Origin: a virus
Length of the DNA: 64,000 nucleotides
Direction: 5' to 3' (one strand)
Virus record (IMG/VR): IMGVR_UViG_3300031787_000096
Coordinates: 1 to 64,000 of that record
In this document: positions 49,595 to 58,319 of the stretch, piece by piece
Layout: each line of letters opens with the position of its first letter
How positions within the stretch are numbered: position 1 is the first letter of the stretch
Translations under genes and position numbers: made by a program
The notes under the pieces: model-generated
What the model saw: the letters and a program-made list of their open reading frames with translations, nothing else
Database searches by the model: none
Told to the model about the DNA's origin: nothing

Positions 49595-51295
49595 TCAGCG
49601 GCTGAACACCATCGGCACCGGCGAGCTGCCGTAACCCCGACCCCGCCAGAACTGGGCCTCGATCCAGAGCACCCCCTGGCAGAAGGCATCCACCTGGTCA
49701 TCCACCCCGCCCCGGGGGGAGAAGGCCAGCAGCTCCTCGATCAGGGAGTCGGCCTTGCGGGCAAAGCGCACCTGGCCCGCCTCCACCAGCGGGGCGACGG
49801 CATGGGCGCGTGAGGCCTTGCTGCCCTTGGGCGGGATGGCGATCAGGCCCGGCAGCTGGCGCTTGAGTAGCTGGCAGACGGCTGGGCCGTTCGCCGCGTC
49901 CTCGATCAGGACTGCGTTGGGGCGCAGACCCTGCCGCTCCAGCGACGCGAGTGAGGCCAGCAGGAACTTGATCACCCCCGGCAGATCCAGCCGCTGACGT
50001 TGGGCCCAGAGCGCTTCGATCTGAAGCTCCGCCCACGGGTCCGGGCCGCCCGCGAGGGGGTGAGTGACGTTCACACCCCTGCTCGCTCCTTGGGCTCCGG
50101 CCGCGTTGGCGGCCAAGGCCAGGCCTTGTCGCCGCGCCTCAGCTGCCGGATGCCGCTGGGGCTCCAGCAAGCCCAGCAGGGCAAAGCCGCAGGCGTCGTT
50201 CTCCTTGCCGTCCTTGAAGCTCAGGTCGCAGCTCAGCACCAGGGGCGCGTATCGGCGGGGCTGGCCTGGGGCGACCGGCAGCGGCGACTGAATCCAGTCC
50301 TTGCGGAACAGCAGACCCTCCGCTGGGCTGGGCCGCTGCTGGTAGAGGGCATTCCACCAGTAGGACCCAAGGCGGGTGCGGATGCGCTGCAGCACTGCCA
50401 GCGGCACCCGCTCCGGGCAGAGGGGCTCCCCGGGCTGACGCCAGTCGGGGACCTTCTTGCAGGTATGCGGAATCTGCATTGAAATCGCTTCCGGCTCGGC
50501 GATGGCCGGCAGGTTGAGCACCGTCCAGTGCTCAGGGTTCTCCTCGGCCTCCTGCTCCAGCAGCCAGGCGGTCATGTCGTGGTGGTCCCAGCGGGTCTGC
50601 ACCACCACCTGGGCCGCCGGGAGCAGAGCTCCATCGGCTGTGAGGCCAGGTTCGGCGCGGGTGAACCAGACGCTCTTGAGCCAGTCGATCAGCCGTTCGC
50701 GCTGTAGCGCCGACTTGGCGTCCTCCGGCCCCTTGTAAGGGTCATCGATGATCCCGAGGTTGTAGCCCTTGCCCGTAAACGGCCCCCTCACACCGGCTGC
50801 GATGCAGCCACCGCGCTGGGGGGTGAGCCAATTGCCCACGGCGGCGGAGTCCTTGGAGAGGGCGTGGCCGGTGAGGCGGTAGTAGTGCCGGGCCTCGCGG
50901 GAGTGGGCATAGGCAAGCTCACCGGAGTAGCTGGCGATCGCGCAGAACAGCTCCGGGTGCCGGCTCACCCAGTAAGCAGGGAACAGGCGCGAGACCAGCT
51001 GACTTTTTCCGTGGCGGGGCGGACAACAGACGATCAGCCGGGTCACCTGGCCATCAGCCACCTGCTGCAGGAGATCGATCAACAGCTCGGACAGCCGGTG
51101 GAACTGGAAGCTGGGGAAGGCCGAGCGGATGAAGTCGCGGAACAGCAATGCCTGGCCCGTTGTTGTGACCCGATCGGGGTCGGGAACGCCCAGCAGGCCC
51201 CAGTCGGCCCACAGGTCGGTGGCGGGGTCCAGCAGCAACCCGCCACCGCTGGTCGCTGTTGGTGTGGGCCTGGTCGTGGAGGCGATGCGACCCAT
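49595..51295 (-). CDS. Terminase large subunit
   Basis: The 566-residue protein has an ATPase with a Walker A variant CCPPRHGKSQLVS (about 89-101), the phage TerL form, FCAIASYSGELAYAHSREAR, and Walker B LGIIDDPYKGPEDAKS (about 180), followed by QTRWDHHDMTAWLLE. The nuclease half has LVLSCDLSFKDG (first Asp), ALWAQRQRLDLP, NAVLIEDAANG and GVDDQVDAFCQG (late Asp). It cuts and pumps DNA into the prohead at the portal. About 75 residues between the two nuclease aspartates (QRHPAAEARRQGLALAANAA GAQGASRG) look like a low-complexity insertion. Overlaps the TerS-like gene by one base. Confidence 0.92.
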   Translation of the reverse strand: MGRIASTTRPTPTATSGGGLLLDPATDLWADWGLLGVPDPDRVTTTGQALLFRDFIRSAFPSFQFHRLSELLIDLLQQVADGQVTRLIVCCPPRHGKSQLVSRLFPAYWVSRHPELFCAIASYSGELAYAHSREARHYYRLTGHALSKDSAAVGNWLTPQRGGCIAAGVRGPFTGKGYNLGIIDDPYKGPEDAKSALQRERLIDWLKSVWFTRAEPGLTADGALLPAAQVVVQTRWDHHDMTAWLLEQEAEENPEHWTVLNLPAIAEPEAISMQIPHTCKKVPDWRQPGEPLCPERVPLAVLQRIRTRLGSYWWNALYQQRPSPAEGLLFRKDWIQSPLPVAPGQPRRYAPLVLSCDLSFKDGKENDACGFALLGLLEPQRHPAAEARRQGLALAANAAGAQGASRGVNVTHPLAGGPDPWAELQIEALWAQRQRLDLPGVIKFLLASLASLERQGLRPNAVLIEDAANGPAVCQLLKRQLPGLIAIPPKGSKASRAHAVAPLVEAGQVRFARKADSLIEELLAFSPRGGVDDQVDAFCQGVLWIEAQFWRGRGYGSSPVPMVFSR

Positions 51296-51816
51296 CAGCT
51301 TTTCGCCTCCGGCGGCTTGATGGGGGCTCGCAGCAGACCACCGATCTCAGCAATCACCCGGAAGGCGCCAACGGCGGCATTGAACTGGCCCGCATCCATC
51401 GCCCGTCGGGCGCAGTCGTTCAGCGCAAAGATTTGTTCGGCCTGATGCCTGCGCCGGTCAGAGATCAGCTCCTGAACCATGCGCTCACGCGCAAGATTCA
51501 GGTAGCGGTTGATCGTTTGGGTGTTGTGGATTCCCCAATTTTCACGAGCATTTTCAATGATCTGCACCAGAGGTAGGCGTTGAGCCACCCAGAGCTGTGC
51601 CTGAGCAATGCGCCGTTCCACCTCCAGCCGCGAGGGCCTGGGGGGCCGATGAACCGCCACGCCCTTGGGGCGGCGCGGTGGATTGGCATGGCCGATCGGC
51701 CGGGCCGGATCGGTGGGCTCATACAGCGGCTGGCCGTTGTCGTCCTCCGCGCTGGCCGCAGCGCGCAGCTCCTCCACCGGATCAGCGGGAGGCAGGGCGT
51801 GGGCACGCTGCGGCAT
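51295..51816 (-). CDS. Terminase small subunit-like protein
   Basis: From ATG 51816 (173 residues), rather than the longer frame. After a Pro-rich basic N terminus there is a helical region, EVERRIAQAQLWVAQRLPLV QIIENARENWGIHNTQTINR YLNLARERMVQELISDRRRH, with a helix-turn-helix appearance, then DAGQFNAAVGAFRVIAEIGG LLRAP. The position next to TerL and this layout fit a small terminase that recognises the packaging site. The sequence does not give the site. Confidence 0.7.
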   Translation of the reverse strand: MPQRAHALPPADPVEELRAAASAEDDNGQPLYEPTDPARPIGHANPPRRPKGVAVHRPPRPSRLEVERRIAQAQLWVAQRLPLVQIIENARENWGIHNTQTINRYLNLARERMVQELISDRRRHQAEQIFALNDCARRAMDAGQFNAAVGAFRVIAEIGGLLRAPIKPPEAKS

Positions 51817-51820
51817 CAGC

Positions 51821-52219
51821 TCAGAACGGTTGGTCCTGGGCCTTCGGGGGGCGGATTGTCCAGAAGGGTTTGCCGCGCTTTTCGGTGGCCCTGCCCTGCT
51901 GGATCGCGGCATCCTTGGCAGCCTTGAGCTGCTGCTCGATCTGTTGCACCGCCGCCGGGAACTCGTAGCTCAGCCGCCCGGAGCTGTGAGCGAAAGCCCA
52001 GTTGTCGTGGGAGAAGGAGGGATCCAGCTGGCCGGCAGCCATGGCCTCACTGAGAGCCTCCAGCAGCGGTTCGAGCTGCTGCTCCAACAGCTTCTGCTGC
52101 GCCTTGAGGGCCGTGATCGCATCGAGCAGCGCATCAATGGCGTCCGCCCCATCCGCCGCTCCGCGTGGCGCGTCTGACGGCATAGGGGCGACTTCAGCAA
52201 GGGCAGCAGGCATCACCAT
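51821..52219 (-). CDS. Hypothetical protein at head of the late operon (132 residues)
   Basis: I use ATG 52219; an upstream TTG at 52234 is less likely. The protein is a helical hairpin (DAIDALLDAITALKAQQKLL EQQLEPLLEALSEAM) followed by DPSFSHDNWAFAHSSGRLSY EFPAAVQQIEQQLKAAKDAA and a basic end. The second part resembles phage Gp157-like or nuclease-inhibitor-like proteins found beside terminases. It is the first gene of the operon and follows the shared 47-bp element. Confidence 0.55.
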   Translation of the reverse strand: MVMPAALAEVAPMPSDAPRGAADGADAIDALLDAITALKAQQKLLEQQLEPLLEALSEAMAAGQLDPSFSHDNWAFAHSSGRLSYEFPAAVQQIEQQLKAAKDAAIQQGRATEKRGKPFWTIRPPKAQDQPF

Positions 52220-52270
52220 GAGCACGGCGTTCAAAGGTCAGCAGACCAGAGCCCGCCAGGGCTTCACTGT

Positions 52271-52317
52271 ATGGGCTCTGTCCTAAGAGCCGCAATCACA
52301 GGGGCTGTTAATTCCTA
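52271..52317 (-). promoter_or_regulatory. Shared 47-bp element, copy A (late operon)
   Basis: Read on the minus strand: TAGGAATTAACAGCC-C-CTGTGA-T-TGCGGCT, an eight-base variable part, then AGAGCCC. It matches copy B (61312-61358) at about 38 of the first 45 positions with no gap. It lies about 50 bases before ATG 52219. AGCC...GGCT is an imperfect inverted repeat. It is a promoter or operator for the terminase operon. Confidence 0.7.
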
Positions 52318-52335
52318 ACCGGTCTCTCCCTGCGT

Positions 52336-53031
52336 TCAGAAGGGCCTGTGGGCGAGGCAGTAGCTGCTCCAGGCCGCCGCCCAGGCCGAGAGGCACTGCT
52401 CACGGCTGTAGAAGGTCCTGCAGGAGGCCTCGCCGGGCTTGCTCCAGATCGTCTGGCCCAGCTCGTAGTGGTTCCCCTGGGCGGCCTCCAGCACCATGTA
52501 GCCCCCCAGCTGGGCGGCGGTGGAATAGGGCCGGCCGTGGGCCGAGAGGGTCTTGAGGTCGTAGAGCACCCGCACTTCGCGTCCCCGCCGCTCGCTCAGT
52601 GCCGGTGAGACGTAGGCGCCATCGAAGGCCCCAGCCACGTTGCGGGTCAGGCAGCAGGTCAGCCGCTCGCTGGCGATCACCTGAACTTCATCCCAGAGCG
52701 GCAGCTGCAGCAGCGGCAGGATCCAGTCCCGGTACTGGTGATGGCCCGGCAGCTGCTCCACATCCAGCAGGGCATCGGCGGCGCTCCGGCCCACCAGGAA
52801 GCGGGCCTGGGTGTAGTGCTCCAGGGCCGCGTGCACCGTGACGCCGCGCGGTTCCCAGATCGCTCGCTTGGCCTCGATCGCCCGTTTGGCGGTGTCGTTC
52901 AGGCCATGGGCCAGCACGCCGGTGATCGACACCGGGAACAGGTGATCGCCGAGCCAGTACCGGTGCGCCGCCTCGTCCCGCCAGAGGCTGGGGATGGGCT
53001 CAAGCCAGGTGGTGGCGGAGTGGACGGCCAC
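52336..53031 (-). CDS. PD-(D/E)XK exonuclease-like protein
   Basis: I choose GTG 53031, four bases after the upstream stop; a TTG at 53085 would overlap by 50 bases. The 231 residues include RDEAAHRYWLGDHLFPVSIT GVL, GVTVHAALEHYT, RYRDWILPLLQLPLW-like helix (YRDWILPLLQLPLWDE), SERLTCCLTRNVAGAFDGAY V and VLYDLKTLSAHGRPYSTAAQ LGGYMVL. The AG..D..yv / v..DLKT / Y..Q..gY set is the RecB/Cas4-type nuclease motif (Asp, Asp-x-Lys, Gln/Tyr). It could supply the 5' resection for the Rad52-like protein. Confidence 0.72.
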   Translation of the reverse strand: MAVHSATTWLEPIPSLWRDEAAHRYWLGDHLFPVSITGVLAHGLNDTAKRAIEAKRAIWEPRGVTVHAALEHYTQARFLVGRSAADALLDVEQLPGHHQYRDWILPLLQLPLWDEVQVIASERLTCCLTRNVAGAFDGAYVSPALSERRGREVRVLYDLKTLSAHGRPYSTAAQLGGYMVLEAAQGNHYELGQTIWSKPGEASCRTFYSREQCLSAWAAAWSSYCLAHRPF

Positions 53032-53035
53032 GGGC

Positions 53036-53209
53036 TCAGGCCATCCGGGTGCAAGTGGTTTGGCCGCCTTCTCGCATGAAACCAAAGCCAGTGCCGGGGT
53101 TCTCTCGGATGTAGGCCCTGGCCAACCGCATCACCAGCTCACGGGGCAGGTCAACGGCGAACTGCTGGCCCACGGCCAGGCAGTCAAAGGGCAGGTCGTG
53201 ATGCGACAT
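53036..53209 (-). CDS. Small hypothetical protein (57 residues)
   Basis: From ATG 53209: MSHHDLPFDCLAVGQQFAVD LPRELVMRLARAYIRENPGT, ending MREGGQTTCTRMA. The L...G..F.vD.p..lv.rla.ayir...g sequence looks like a real small domain. It directly precedes the exonuclease gene and lies just right of the iteron region. Function unknown. Confidence 0.5.
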   Translation of the reverse strand: MSHHDLPFDCLAVGQQFAVDLPRELVMRLARAYIRENPGTGFGFMREGGQTTCTRMA

Positions 53210-53232
53210 GTCAGCAGGGTAAGCGGAATCGG

Positions 53233-53430
53233 GATCCAACGATCCAACATCGATCTAACGGTCGAGTGTTAGATCGAAAACCCTTGCCGCCACTACGGTC
53301 TGACCACCCCTCTAACAATCAAACATCTATTTCAATAGAGATAGATATGAGAGGGGGTCTCTCTGGTGCGCACACGCACTATGTGTCTATGGGGGTGTAT
53401 CGGCTGGGACAAGCGTTAGATCGTTAGACT
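53233..53430. repeat. Iteron-like repeats, candidate replication origin
   Basis: Copies of GATCYAAC occur at 53233-53240, 53241-53248 and 53252-53259 on the plus strand and as GTTAGATC at 53268-53275 and 53415-53422, plus GTTAGACT at 53423-53430. CGATCTAAC (53251-53259) and GTTAGATCG (53268-53276) form a 9-bp inverted repeat. The centre (53311-53355) is AT-rich with ATCTAT...ATAGAT. Direct and inverted short repeats next to an AT-rich stretch and a primase-helicase gene fit a phage origin, or a cluster of repressor sites. Confidence 0.6.
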
Positions 53431-53493
53431 TCCTAAGATCTCCTGTGCCGCAATCGTTTTCGGGCTAACGATCGCTGTTGGAGGGCTGTTCGA

Positions 53494-56211
53494 TCAAACG
53501 TTTTCCAGGTCAGCGGCATCAATGGGCACCATGACGCAGCGTTTGGTCCCGATCCCTGCGAAGTGGACCACACGCTTGGGGAGATAGGCACCGTCGATCC
53601 GTCTGAGCGCGGAGCGGTGAGCACCACCACTCCAGGGGGTACTGCGGAGCACGTGGTCGAGCTGGGCGTTGGCGTTGGCGACCGCCAGGAAATGCCCCTC
53701 GGTGCGCTCTCCATCCGGCAGGGGCTGGCAAGCGCGGAACACCCGCAGGCCGTAGCGGCCAAGCACCGGCACCAGCCGGTCCCAGATGGTGCCGGCGAGT
53801 GACTCCTGCAACGCGACGCAGCGAACCATCTCCCCGAAGGAGGCCTCGGCCCCGATGTCGTACCGCACGATCTGCTGGAGGATGGTGTCGCGGCACTTGA
53901 TCTCATCGGCCTCGGTGTGATCTGGCTGCTGGTGCTGCCAGTCCATCTGGTCCAGCCACTGGTCCGCCATCACCAGGTTGAGGTGGCCGCCGCCTGCTGC
54001 CTCCAGGCTCCAGGCCCCGGCCAGCAGGGTGCCGTGCTGATCCCCGAAGCGCTGACCAAAGCGCCGGCCAAGGGCCTGGGCCAGGACGCGGGCGTTTTCG
54101 ATGATGAAGGGCAGATGCTGCAGGGTGCGATGGATCAGCGCTCTGCCGTTGTCGATCGTGGCGACTGTTGCGATCTCGCGCTCGAAGTCCAGCCACTCGC
54201 TTTTATCCATCGGGTCCTTGCGCAGGCCGAGCACACAGAACCGGTCGATGTCGGCCTTCTGAATCAGCGACACGTTGATCGAGGAGACGCAGAACATCGA
54301 GCGGATCTCGAAGCTGTTCGCGCCGCCGGAGGTGGTGCCTTTGTAGATCTTGCCGCCCTCTGAGCTGGCGATACGGGCCAGGGCCAGCACGTTCTGAACG
54401 ATCAGCTTGTCCTTCTGCTCGTTCTGCTCAAACTCATCGAAGACCACCGGGATGGCGTCGGACTTGAGGGTGCCGCGCAGGCCGGCCTCGGTGGTGCCGC
54501 CCGTGGCGGATTGGACAACGCCACCCAGCAGGGGCCGGAGGAACAACTTGAGGATGGTGGTCTTGCCGGTGCCGGCCCCACCGGTGAGCCAGATGTGGGG
54601 ACGCCAGTTCAGGGCGCCGCAGACGGGGGCCAGCACCAGCCAGCCGAGGAGGAAGTGCGCGGAGGCGGGCATCTCCCAGCGAAAACGCTCGGCGATGTAG
54701 CGGATCTGCATCGCGTCGGCATCGGGCAGGGGCAGATCGCCAGGGCCGTCGAGGTGACGGGCCTGCTCGTAGAAGAAGCGGGACGCTGGCGGCTGCAGAA
54801 CGGAGCAGGGGCGGCCGTCCACGTTGAGGCGATCGCCGAGGTGAAAGATGACGCGACCCTCATCCAGCCAGGCGCCACGGCCGCGCACCCGCTCGGGGTC
54901 ATAGACGCCGATGCTGGCCTGCTGCTCGAACAGATCCGAGGCTGCAGCAGCCCAGTTGATGCCGGTCCTGCTGGGGTAGAGCGTCTCCCAGTAGCTGAGG
55001 GCGGCGAGCGCGACGAGGTTGGTGGCGGTGTGGGCGCTGCGCGAGAGGCGCATCACCTGACCGGTGTTGTGCGGTTGGTAGTAGTAGGAGTCGCCGTCAA
55101 AACCCAGGCAGAGGAAGGGCGCTGCCGATCTGGGTGCTGTCGGTCCAGGGGGAGGCGGAGCGTCATCACCGCTGCCAGCGGCACCGGTGACTGGTGGAGT
55201 CCATGGCTGAGCTGCTTTCGCCAGCTGCCTTGCGGCCTGCCGGGGCGTCCAGTCGGCATCGGCCAGGTCCCAGCCCTGGGGCAGGTCCGCCGGTGGGTCC
55301 ACCAGCTGCACCCGGCAGCCCTGCTCGCTCAACAGAGCGGCCAGCCGCGCCATGGCCTTGCGGCCGGGCGCGTCGGCATCGGGCCAGAGCGTCACCGCCC
55401 GCCCCGCCAGCCCCAGTGGGGCCAGCGGCTGCCAGTCGGCCTTGGCGATGGCGTTGGTGCCGTTGGCCCAGCTGATCACCACGTGCTCGGGAAACAGCTT
55501 GGCGGCGGCATCGGCGGTGCCCTCCCCTTCCACGACCAGCACCGGTGCCTCGGGCCGTTCGCTTAGGCCCGGCAGGCCGTAGAGCGGCCGCGGTGCTGGC
55601 CACTCGCAGGAGAAGGGATCGCGGCGGCTGGGCCGATGCCAGCCACCATCGAGCCACACCCGATGCAGAAAGGCCTTGCGGCCCTTGCCGCCCAGGCAGA
55701 GGCGCTGAATCCAGAACAGCTGGTTGCCTGCCGCATCGCGGTAGCACCACTGGGCGATGGCACCCTGATCGACGAGCGGTGGGGAGGCGTCAGCCGGTGG
55801 GATTTCCGGTTGTCGCCAGGGCCGGCTGCCGTGGCCGGGAAGGCCGGTGACAGAAGAGGGGCTGCCGCCGGTGCCGGTGCTCACCGGCTGGGGCCGATGC
55901 CGCCCGCTCCCGCCTGGCTCCAGGCCCAGGTGGCGCTCCACCTCCTCGCAGGCCTGGCGAAAACTCCAGCGCCGCACCCGCATCAGCAGGTCGATGCCGG
56001 TGCCACCACCACCGAGGTGGTCCTTGCCGCCGCACTGGTTGCAGAACCAGGAGCCGTTGCCGTCCCGGTCGTCAAAGCGGAAGCGGTCCCGCCCGCCGCA
56101 GGCCGGACAGGGCTGGTGGCGATTGCTGAGCTGCTCAGCGCGCAGCCCCGCCAACGCCTCGAGGATCTCCCGCCAGCGGCCTGAGGCCGCCGTGAGCACG
56201 TCGGTTGTCAT
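53494..56211 (-). CDS. Phage primase-helicase (905 residues)
   Basis: Zinc finger: CPACGGRDRFRFDDRDGNGS WFCNQCGG (about 35-62), the P4/T7-primase zinc form. Toprim: APVLVVEGEGTADAAAKLFP (about 223), LWPDADAPGRKAMA with the DxD (about 275). The helicase part has Walker A LTGGAGTGKTTILKLFLRPL (about 546), Walker B VVFDEFEQNEQKD and arginine-rich motifs typical of DUF927/D5-like ATPases. It unwinds DNA and makes primers. The order primase-toprim-helicase in one chain is usual for satellites and phages. Proline-rich linkers separate the domains. It lies beside the iteron repeats. Confidence 0.88.
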   Translation of the reverse strand: MTTDVLTAASGRWREILEALAGLRAEQLSNRHQPCPACGGRDRFRFDDRDGNGSWFCNQCGGKDHLGGGGTGIDLLMRVRRWSFRQACEEVERHLGLEPGGSGRHRPQPVSTGTGGSPSSVTGLPGHGSRPWRQPEIPPADASPPLVDQGAIAQWCYRDAAGNQLFWIQRLCLGGKGRKAFLHRVWLDGGWHRPSRRDPFSCEWPAPRPLYGLPGLSERPEAPVLVVEGEGTADAAAKLFPEHVVISWANGTNAIAKADWQPLAPLGLAGRAVTLWPDADAPGRKAMARLAALLSEQGCRVQLVDPPADLPQGWDLADADWTPRQAARQLAKAAQPWTPPVTGAAGSGDDAPPPPGPTAPRSAAPFLCLGFDGDSYYYQPHNTGQVMRLSRSAHTATNLVALAALSYWETLYPSRTGINWAAAASDLFEQQASIGVYDPERVRGRGAWLDEGRVIFHLGDRLNVDGRPCSVLQPPASRFFYEQARHLDGPGDLPLPDADAMQIRYIAERFRWEMPASAHFLLGWLVLAPVCGALNWRPHIWLTGGAGTGKTTILKLFLRPLLGGVVQSATGGTTEAGLRGTLKSDAIPVVFDEFEQNEQKDKLIVQNVLALARIASSEGGKIYKGTTSGGANSFEIRSMFCVSSINVSLIQKADIDRFCVLGLRKDPMDKSEWLDFEREIATVATIDNGRALIHRTLQHLPFIIENARVLAQALGRRFGQRFGDQHGTLLAGAWSLEAAGGGHLNLVMADQWLDQMDWQHQQPDHTEADEIKCRDTILQQIVRYDIGAEASFGEMVRCVALQESLAGTIWDRLVPVLGRYGLRVFRACQPLPDGERTEGHFLAVANANAQLDHVLRSTPWSGGAHRSALRRIDGAYLPKRVVHFAGIGTKRCVMVPIDAADLENV

Positions 56212-56226
56212 GGGTGTCGCTGCAGC

Positions 56227-56421
56227 TCAACGACGCTCAGCAGCTGCCGACAACACAGGCCCTGGCACGGCCGAAGCGCGCGTCTCTGCTGCGATCGCGG
56301 CGTCGATCACCTGGCGCAACACCGCCGAGCGACTGAGGGTGCCATGCAGGCGGCGCTGGTCAAGCCAAGCCAGCTGCGCCTCGGTGATGGAGACGCTCAG
56401 GGGAGGCGCGAAGGAGGCCAT
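56227..56421 (-). CDS. Ribbon-helix-helix-like small regulator (64 residues)
   Basis: From ATG 56421: MASFAPPLSVSITEAQLAWL DQRRLHGTLSRSAVLRQVID, an RHH plan (beta strand PLSVSIT, two helices, S-R-S turn). Such proteins bind short palindromes as dimers. It is divergent from the 56525 helicase gene; the 103-bp gap contains GATAAGTTAGACATTGC (56468-56484), which includes the iteron core GTTAGAC. It may regulate both genes. Confidence 0.6.
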   Translation of the reverse strand: MASFAPPLSVSITEAQLAWLDQRRLHGTLSRSAVLRQVIDAAIAAETRASAVPGPVLSAAAERR

Positions 56422-56524
56422 GGATGCCTGGAGTTCTGAGCACACCCTAAGCGCACCCGGCAGGGCTTGATAAGTTAGACATTGCTGAGGTCTTCTGCCC
56501 AGCGCAAAGCCTGCCGTCACGCCA
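56422..56524. promoter_or_regulatory. Divergent intergenic region with an iteron-like core
   Basis: This short region separates the RHH gene (minus) and the SF2 helicase gene (plus). It contains TTGATAAGTTAGACATTG, with GTTAGAC as in the 53.4 kb iterons, suggesting a common DNA-binding protein. No clear -10/-35 pair is evident. Confidence 0.35.
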
Positions 56525-57940
56525 ATGGCCCCGATCGTCCTGCGCGACTATCAGCAGCAGCTGCTGGCCGACCTCCGCGCTGCCCTCAAGATCCACCGCC
56601 GGGTCTGTGCGGTGATGCCCACCGGTGCGGGCAAGGGCCAGACCATCGGCGCCATCGTCCAGGGCGCGGCCGGCAAGGGCCGGCGGGTGCTGGTGCTCGC
56701 CCACCGGGCCGAGCTGATCGAGCAGCTCACCGGAACTGTGCGTGCCTGGGGGCTGGAGCCTGACGTGATCGCTCCTGGCCAAACGCTGCAGGGACGGCAG
56801 GTCGCCGTGGGCTCGGTGCAGACCGTCGCCCGGCGGCTTGAACTGCTGCCGCCGCCGGATCTGATCATTCAGGACGAGGCCCACCACCTGGTCGCCGGCA
56901 ACGTCTGGGGCCGGATCATCGAGGCCTGGCCGGGCGCCCATCTGATCGGCAAAACCGCCACCCCGGAACGCCTCGACGGCAAGGGGTTGGGAGTAGAGGC
57001 CGGCGGCTATTTCGAGGCCCTGGTGCTGGGTCCCTCAGCGGGCTGGCTGGTCGAAGAGGGCTGGCTGGCAAAACCCCGAGTCTTCTCCTGGCCAGGTGCC
57101 AGGAACAGCAAGCTCCGCCGCCGCATGGGCGAGTTCGACCTGGAGCAGGCGGCACGCGCCTACGGGGACCGGGCCGCCATCGGCGATGCGGTGTCGCACT
57201 ACCGCCGCCGGCTTCACCCAGGCACCGCCATCTGTTTTTGCTGCACGATCGACCATGCCGAGCAGATGGCCTCGGCTTTCCGCGCTGCGGGAATCCGGGC
57301 CGCGGCGGTGAGCGGCGGTACCCCAGCCGAGGAACGCAAACGCCTGATCGCCGGGCTCGGTACCGGCGAGGTGGAAGTGCTCAGCAGCTGCATGATCATT
57401 TCCGAGGGCACCGACATCCCCTCAGTCGGCGGCGCGATCCTGATGCGCCCCACAGCCTCCCTGAGCCTCTACTTGCAGATGGTCGGCCGGGCCCTGAGGC
57501 CCGCGCCGGGGAAGCAGGAGGCGGTGATCCTCGATCACGTCGGCAATGCCCATCGCCACGGCCTGCCGACCGATGAGCGCGAGTGGAACCTGGCCGGCCG
57601 CCGCCGGCGGGTAGGCGTCTCGATTCCGATCAAGGACTGCTCGGTCTGCTTCTGCAGCTGTCCCAGCGCTGCGCAGGTTTGCCCCGACTGCGGCCACCTG
57701 TTCCTCGCCGAAGAACGGGATGAGCAGCGCCGCGGGTTGCAGCAGCTGGAGGGCGAGCTGGTTGAAGTGACGGGCGCCGCCCGCCACCGGCCCAAACCCA
57801 ACCAGCAGCAGCGGCCCCGGCGCACGCACCCGGCAGCCGGCTGCAAGACCTTCGAGCAGCTGCTGCAGCGCGAGCAGGAGCGCGGCTACAAGCCGGGCTG
57901 GGCCAGGCATGTGTGGGCCGCCCGGCAACGCAGCGCATAG
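56525..57940 (+). CDS. SF2 DEAD/DEAH helicase, phage type
   Basis: The 471-residue protein has PIVLRDYQQQLLADL at the start, Walker A MPTGAGKGQTIGAI (about 35-48), Walker B LIIQDEAHHL (about 118-127), GKTATPERLDG, and C-terminal motifs SSCMIISEGTDIPSVGGAIL with YLQMVGRALRPAPGKQEAVI LDH (about 322-342). After this comes a Cys cluster CSVCFCSCPSAAQVCPDCGH LFLAEERDE, a zinc-binding site. The size and composition are usual for phage helicases that help recombination or replication. The zinc part is an addition to the common form. Confidence 0.88.
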   Translation: MAPIVLRDYQQQLLADLRAALKIHRRVCAVMPTGAGKGQTIGAIVQGAAGKGRRVLVLAHRAELIEQLTGTVRAWGLEPDVIAPGQTLQGRQVAVGSVQTVARRLELLPPPDLIIQDEAHHLVAGNVWGRIIEAWPGAHLIGKTATPERLDGKGLGVEAGGYFEALVLGPSAGWLVEEGWLAKPRVFSWPGARNSKLRRRMGEFDLEQAARAYGDRAAIGDAVSHYRRRLHPGTAICFCCTIDHAEQMASAFRAAGIRAAAVSGGTPAEERKRLIAGLGTGEVEVLSSCMIISEGTDIPSVGGAILMRPTASLSLYLQMVGRALRPAPGKQEAVILDHVGNAHRHGLPTDEREWNLAGRRRRVGVSIPIKDCSVCFCSCPSAAQVCPDCGHLFLAEERDEQRRGLQQLEGELVEVTGAARHRPKPNQQQRPRRTHPAAGCKTFEQLLQREQERGYKPGWARHVWAARQRSA

Positions 57941-57978
57941 TCGGTGTGCAGTCGAGCAGCGGCCGGAGGCCTTAGCGT

Positions 57979-57995
57979 TGACAGCAGTGCTGTCA
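57979..57995. promoter_or_regulatory. Operator palindrome of the FitAB-like pair
   Basis: TGACAGC (57979-57985) and GCTGTCA (57989-57995) form a perfect palindrome around AGT, overlapping TTGACA (57978-57983), a consensus -35. It lies 20 bases before the antitoxin ATG, the place expected for autorepression by an antitoxin. Confidence 0.6.
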
Positions 57996-58014
57996 GTGCA
58001 AGCGGGAGTCGCCC

Positions 58015-58287
58015 ATGGCCACCCTCACCATCCGCAACCTCGACGAGCGCACCAAGACCCAGCTGCGCATCCAAGCGGCCCGCCATGGACGATCTATGGA
58101 GGAGGAAGCGCGCACGATCCTCCGCTCTGCCATCGAAACCCGGCAGCCCGTCGCTGGGGGTAAGGGCCTGGGCAGTCGCATCCATGAGCACTTCGCCCAG
58201 CTCGGTGGCGTGGAGCTGGAGCTGCCCGAGCGCTCCTCCCTACCAACACCAGCCGAATTCGGCAGTGATGCGGAGCTTGCGCGCTGA
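58015..58287 (+). CDS. FitA-like antitoxin
   Basis: The 90-residue product starts MATLTIRNLDERTKTQLRIQ AARHGRSMEEEARTILRSA, the FitA/Arc ribbon-helix-helix (strand TLTIRNL, helix, S-M-E-E-E-A-R turn). The C-terminal part (about 55-90) is suited to bind and neutralise the PIN toxin encoded next. It should repress its own promoter through the palindrome at 57979-57995. Confidence 0.85.
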   Translation: MATLTIRNLDERTKTQLRIQAARHGRSMEEEARTILRSAIETRQPVAGGKGLGSRIHEHFAQLGGVELELPERSSLPTPAEFGSDAELAR

Positions 58288-58319
58288 GGACACCTGGTCA
58301 AGCAAGGGGAGGGTTGGCC

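Noticed and set aside
53233-53430. CRISPR-like array
   Set aside because: The repeat unit is only 8-9 bases, copies are both direct and inverted and spacing is irregular; no cas genes are near.
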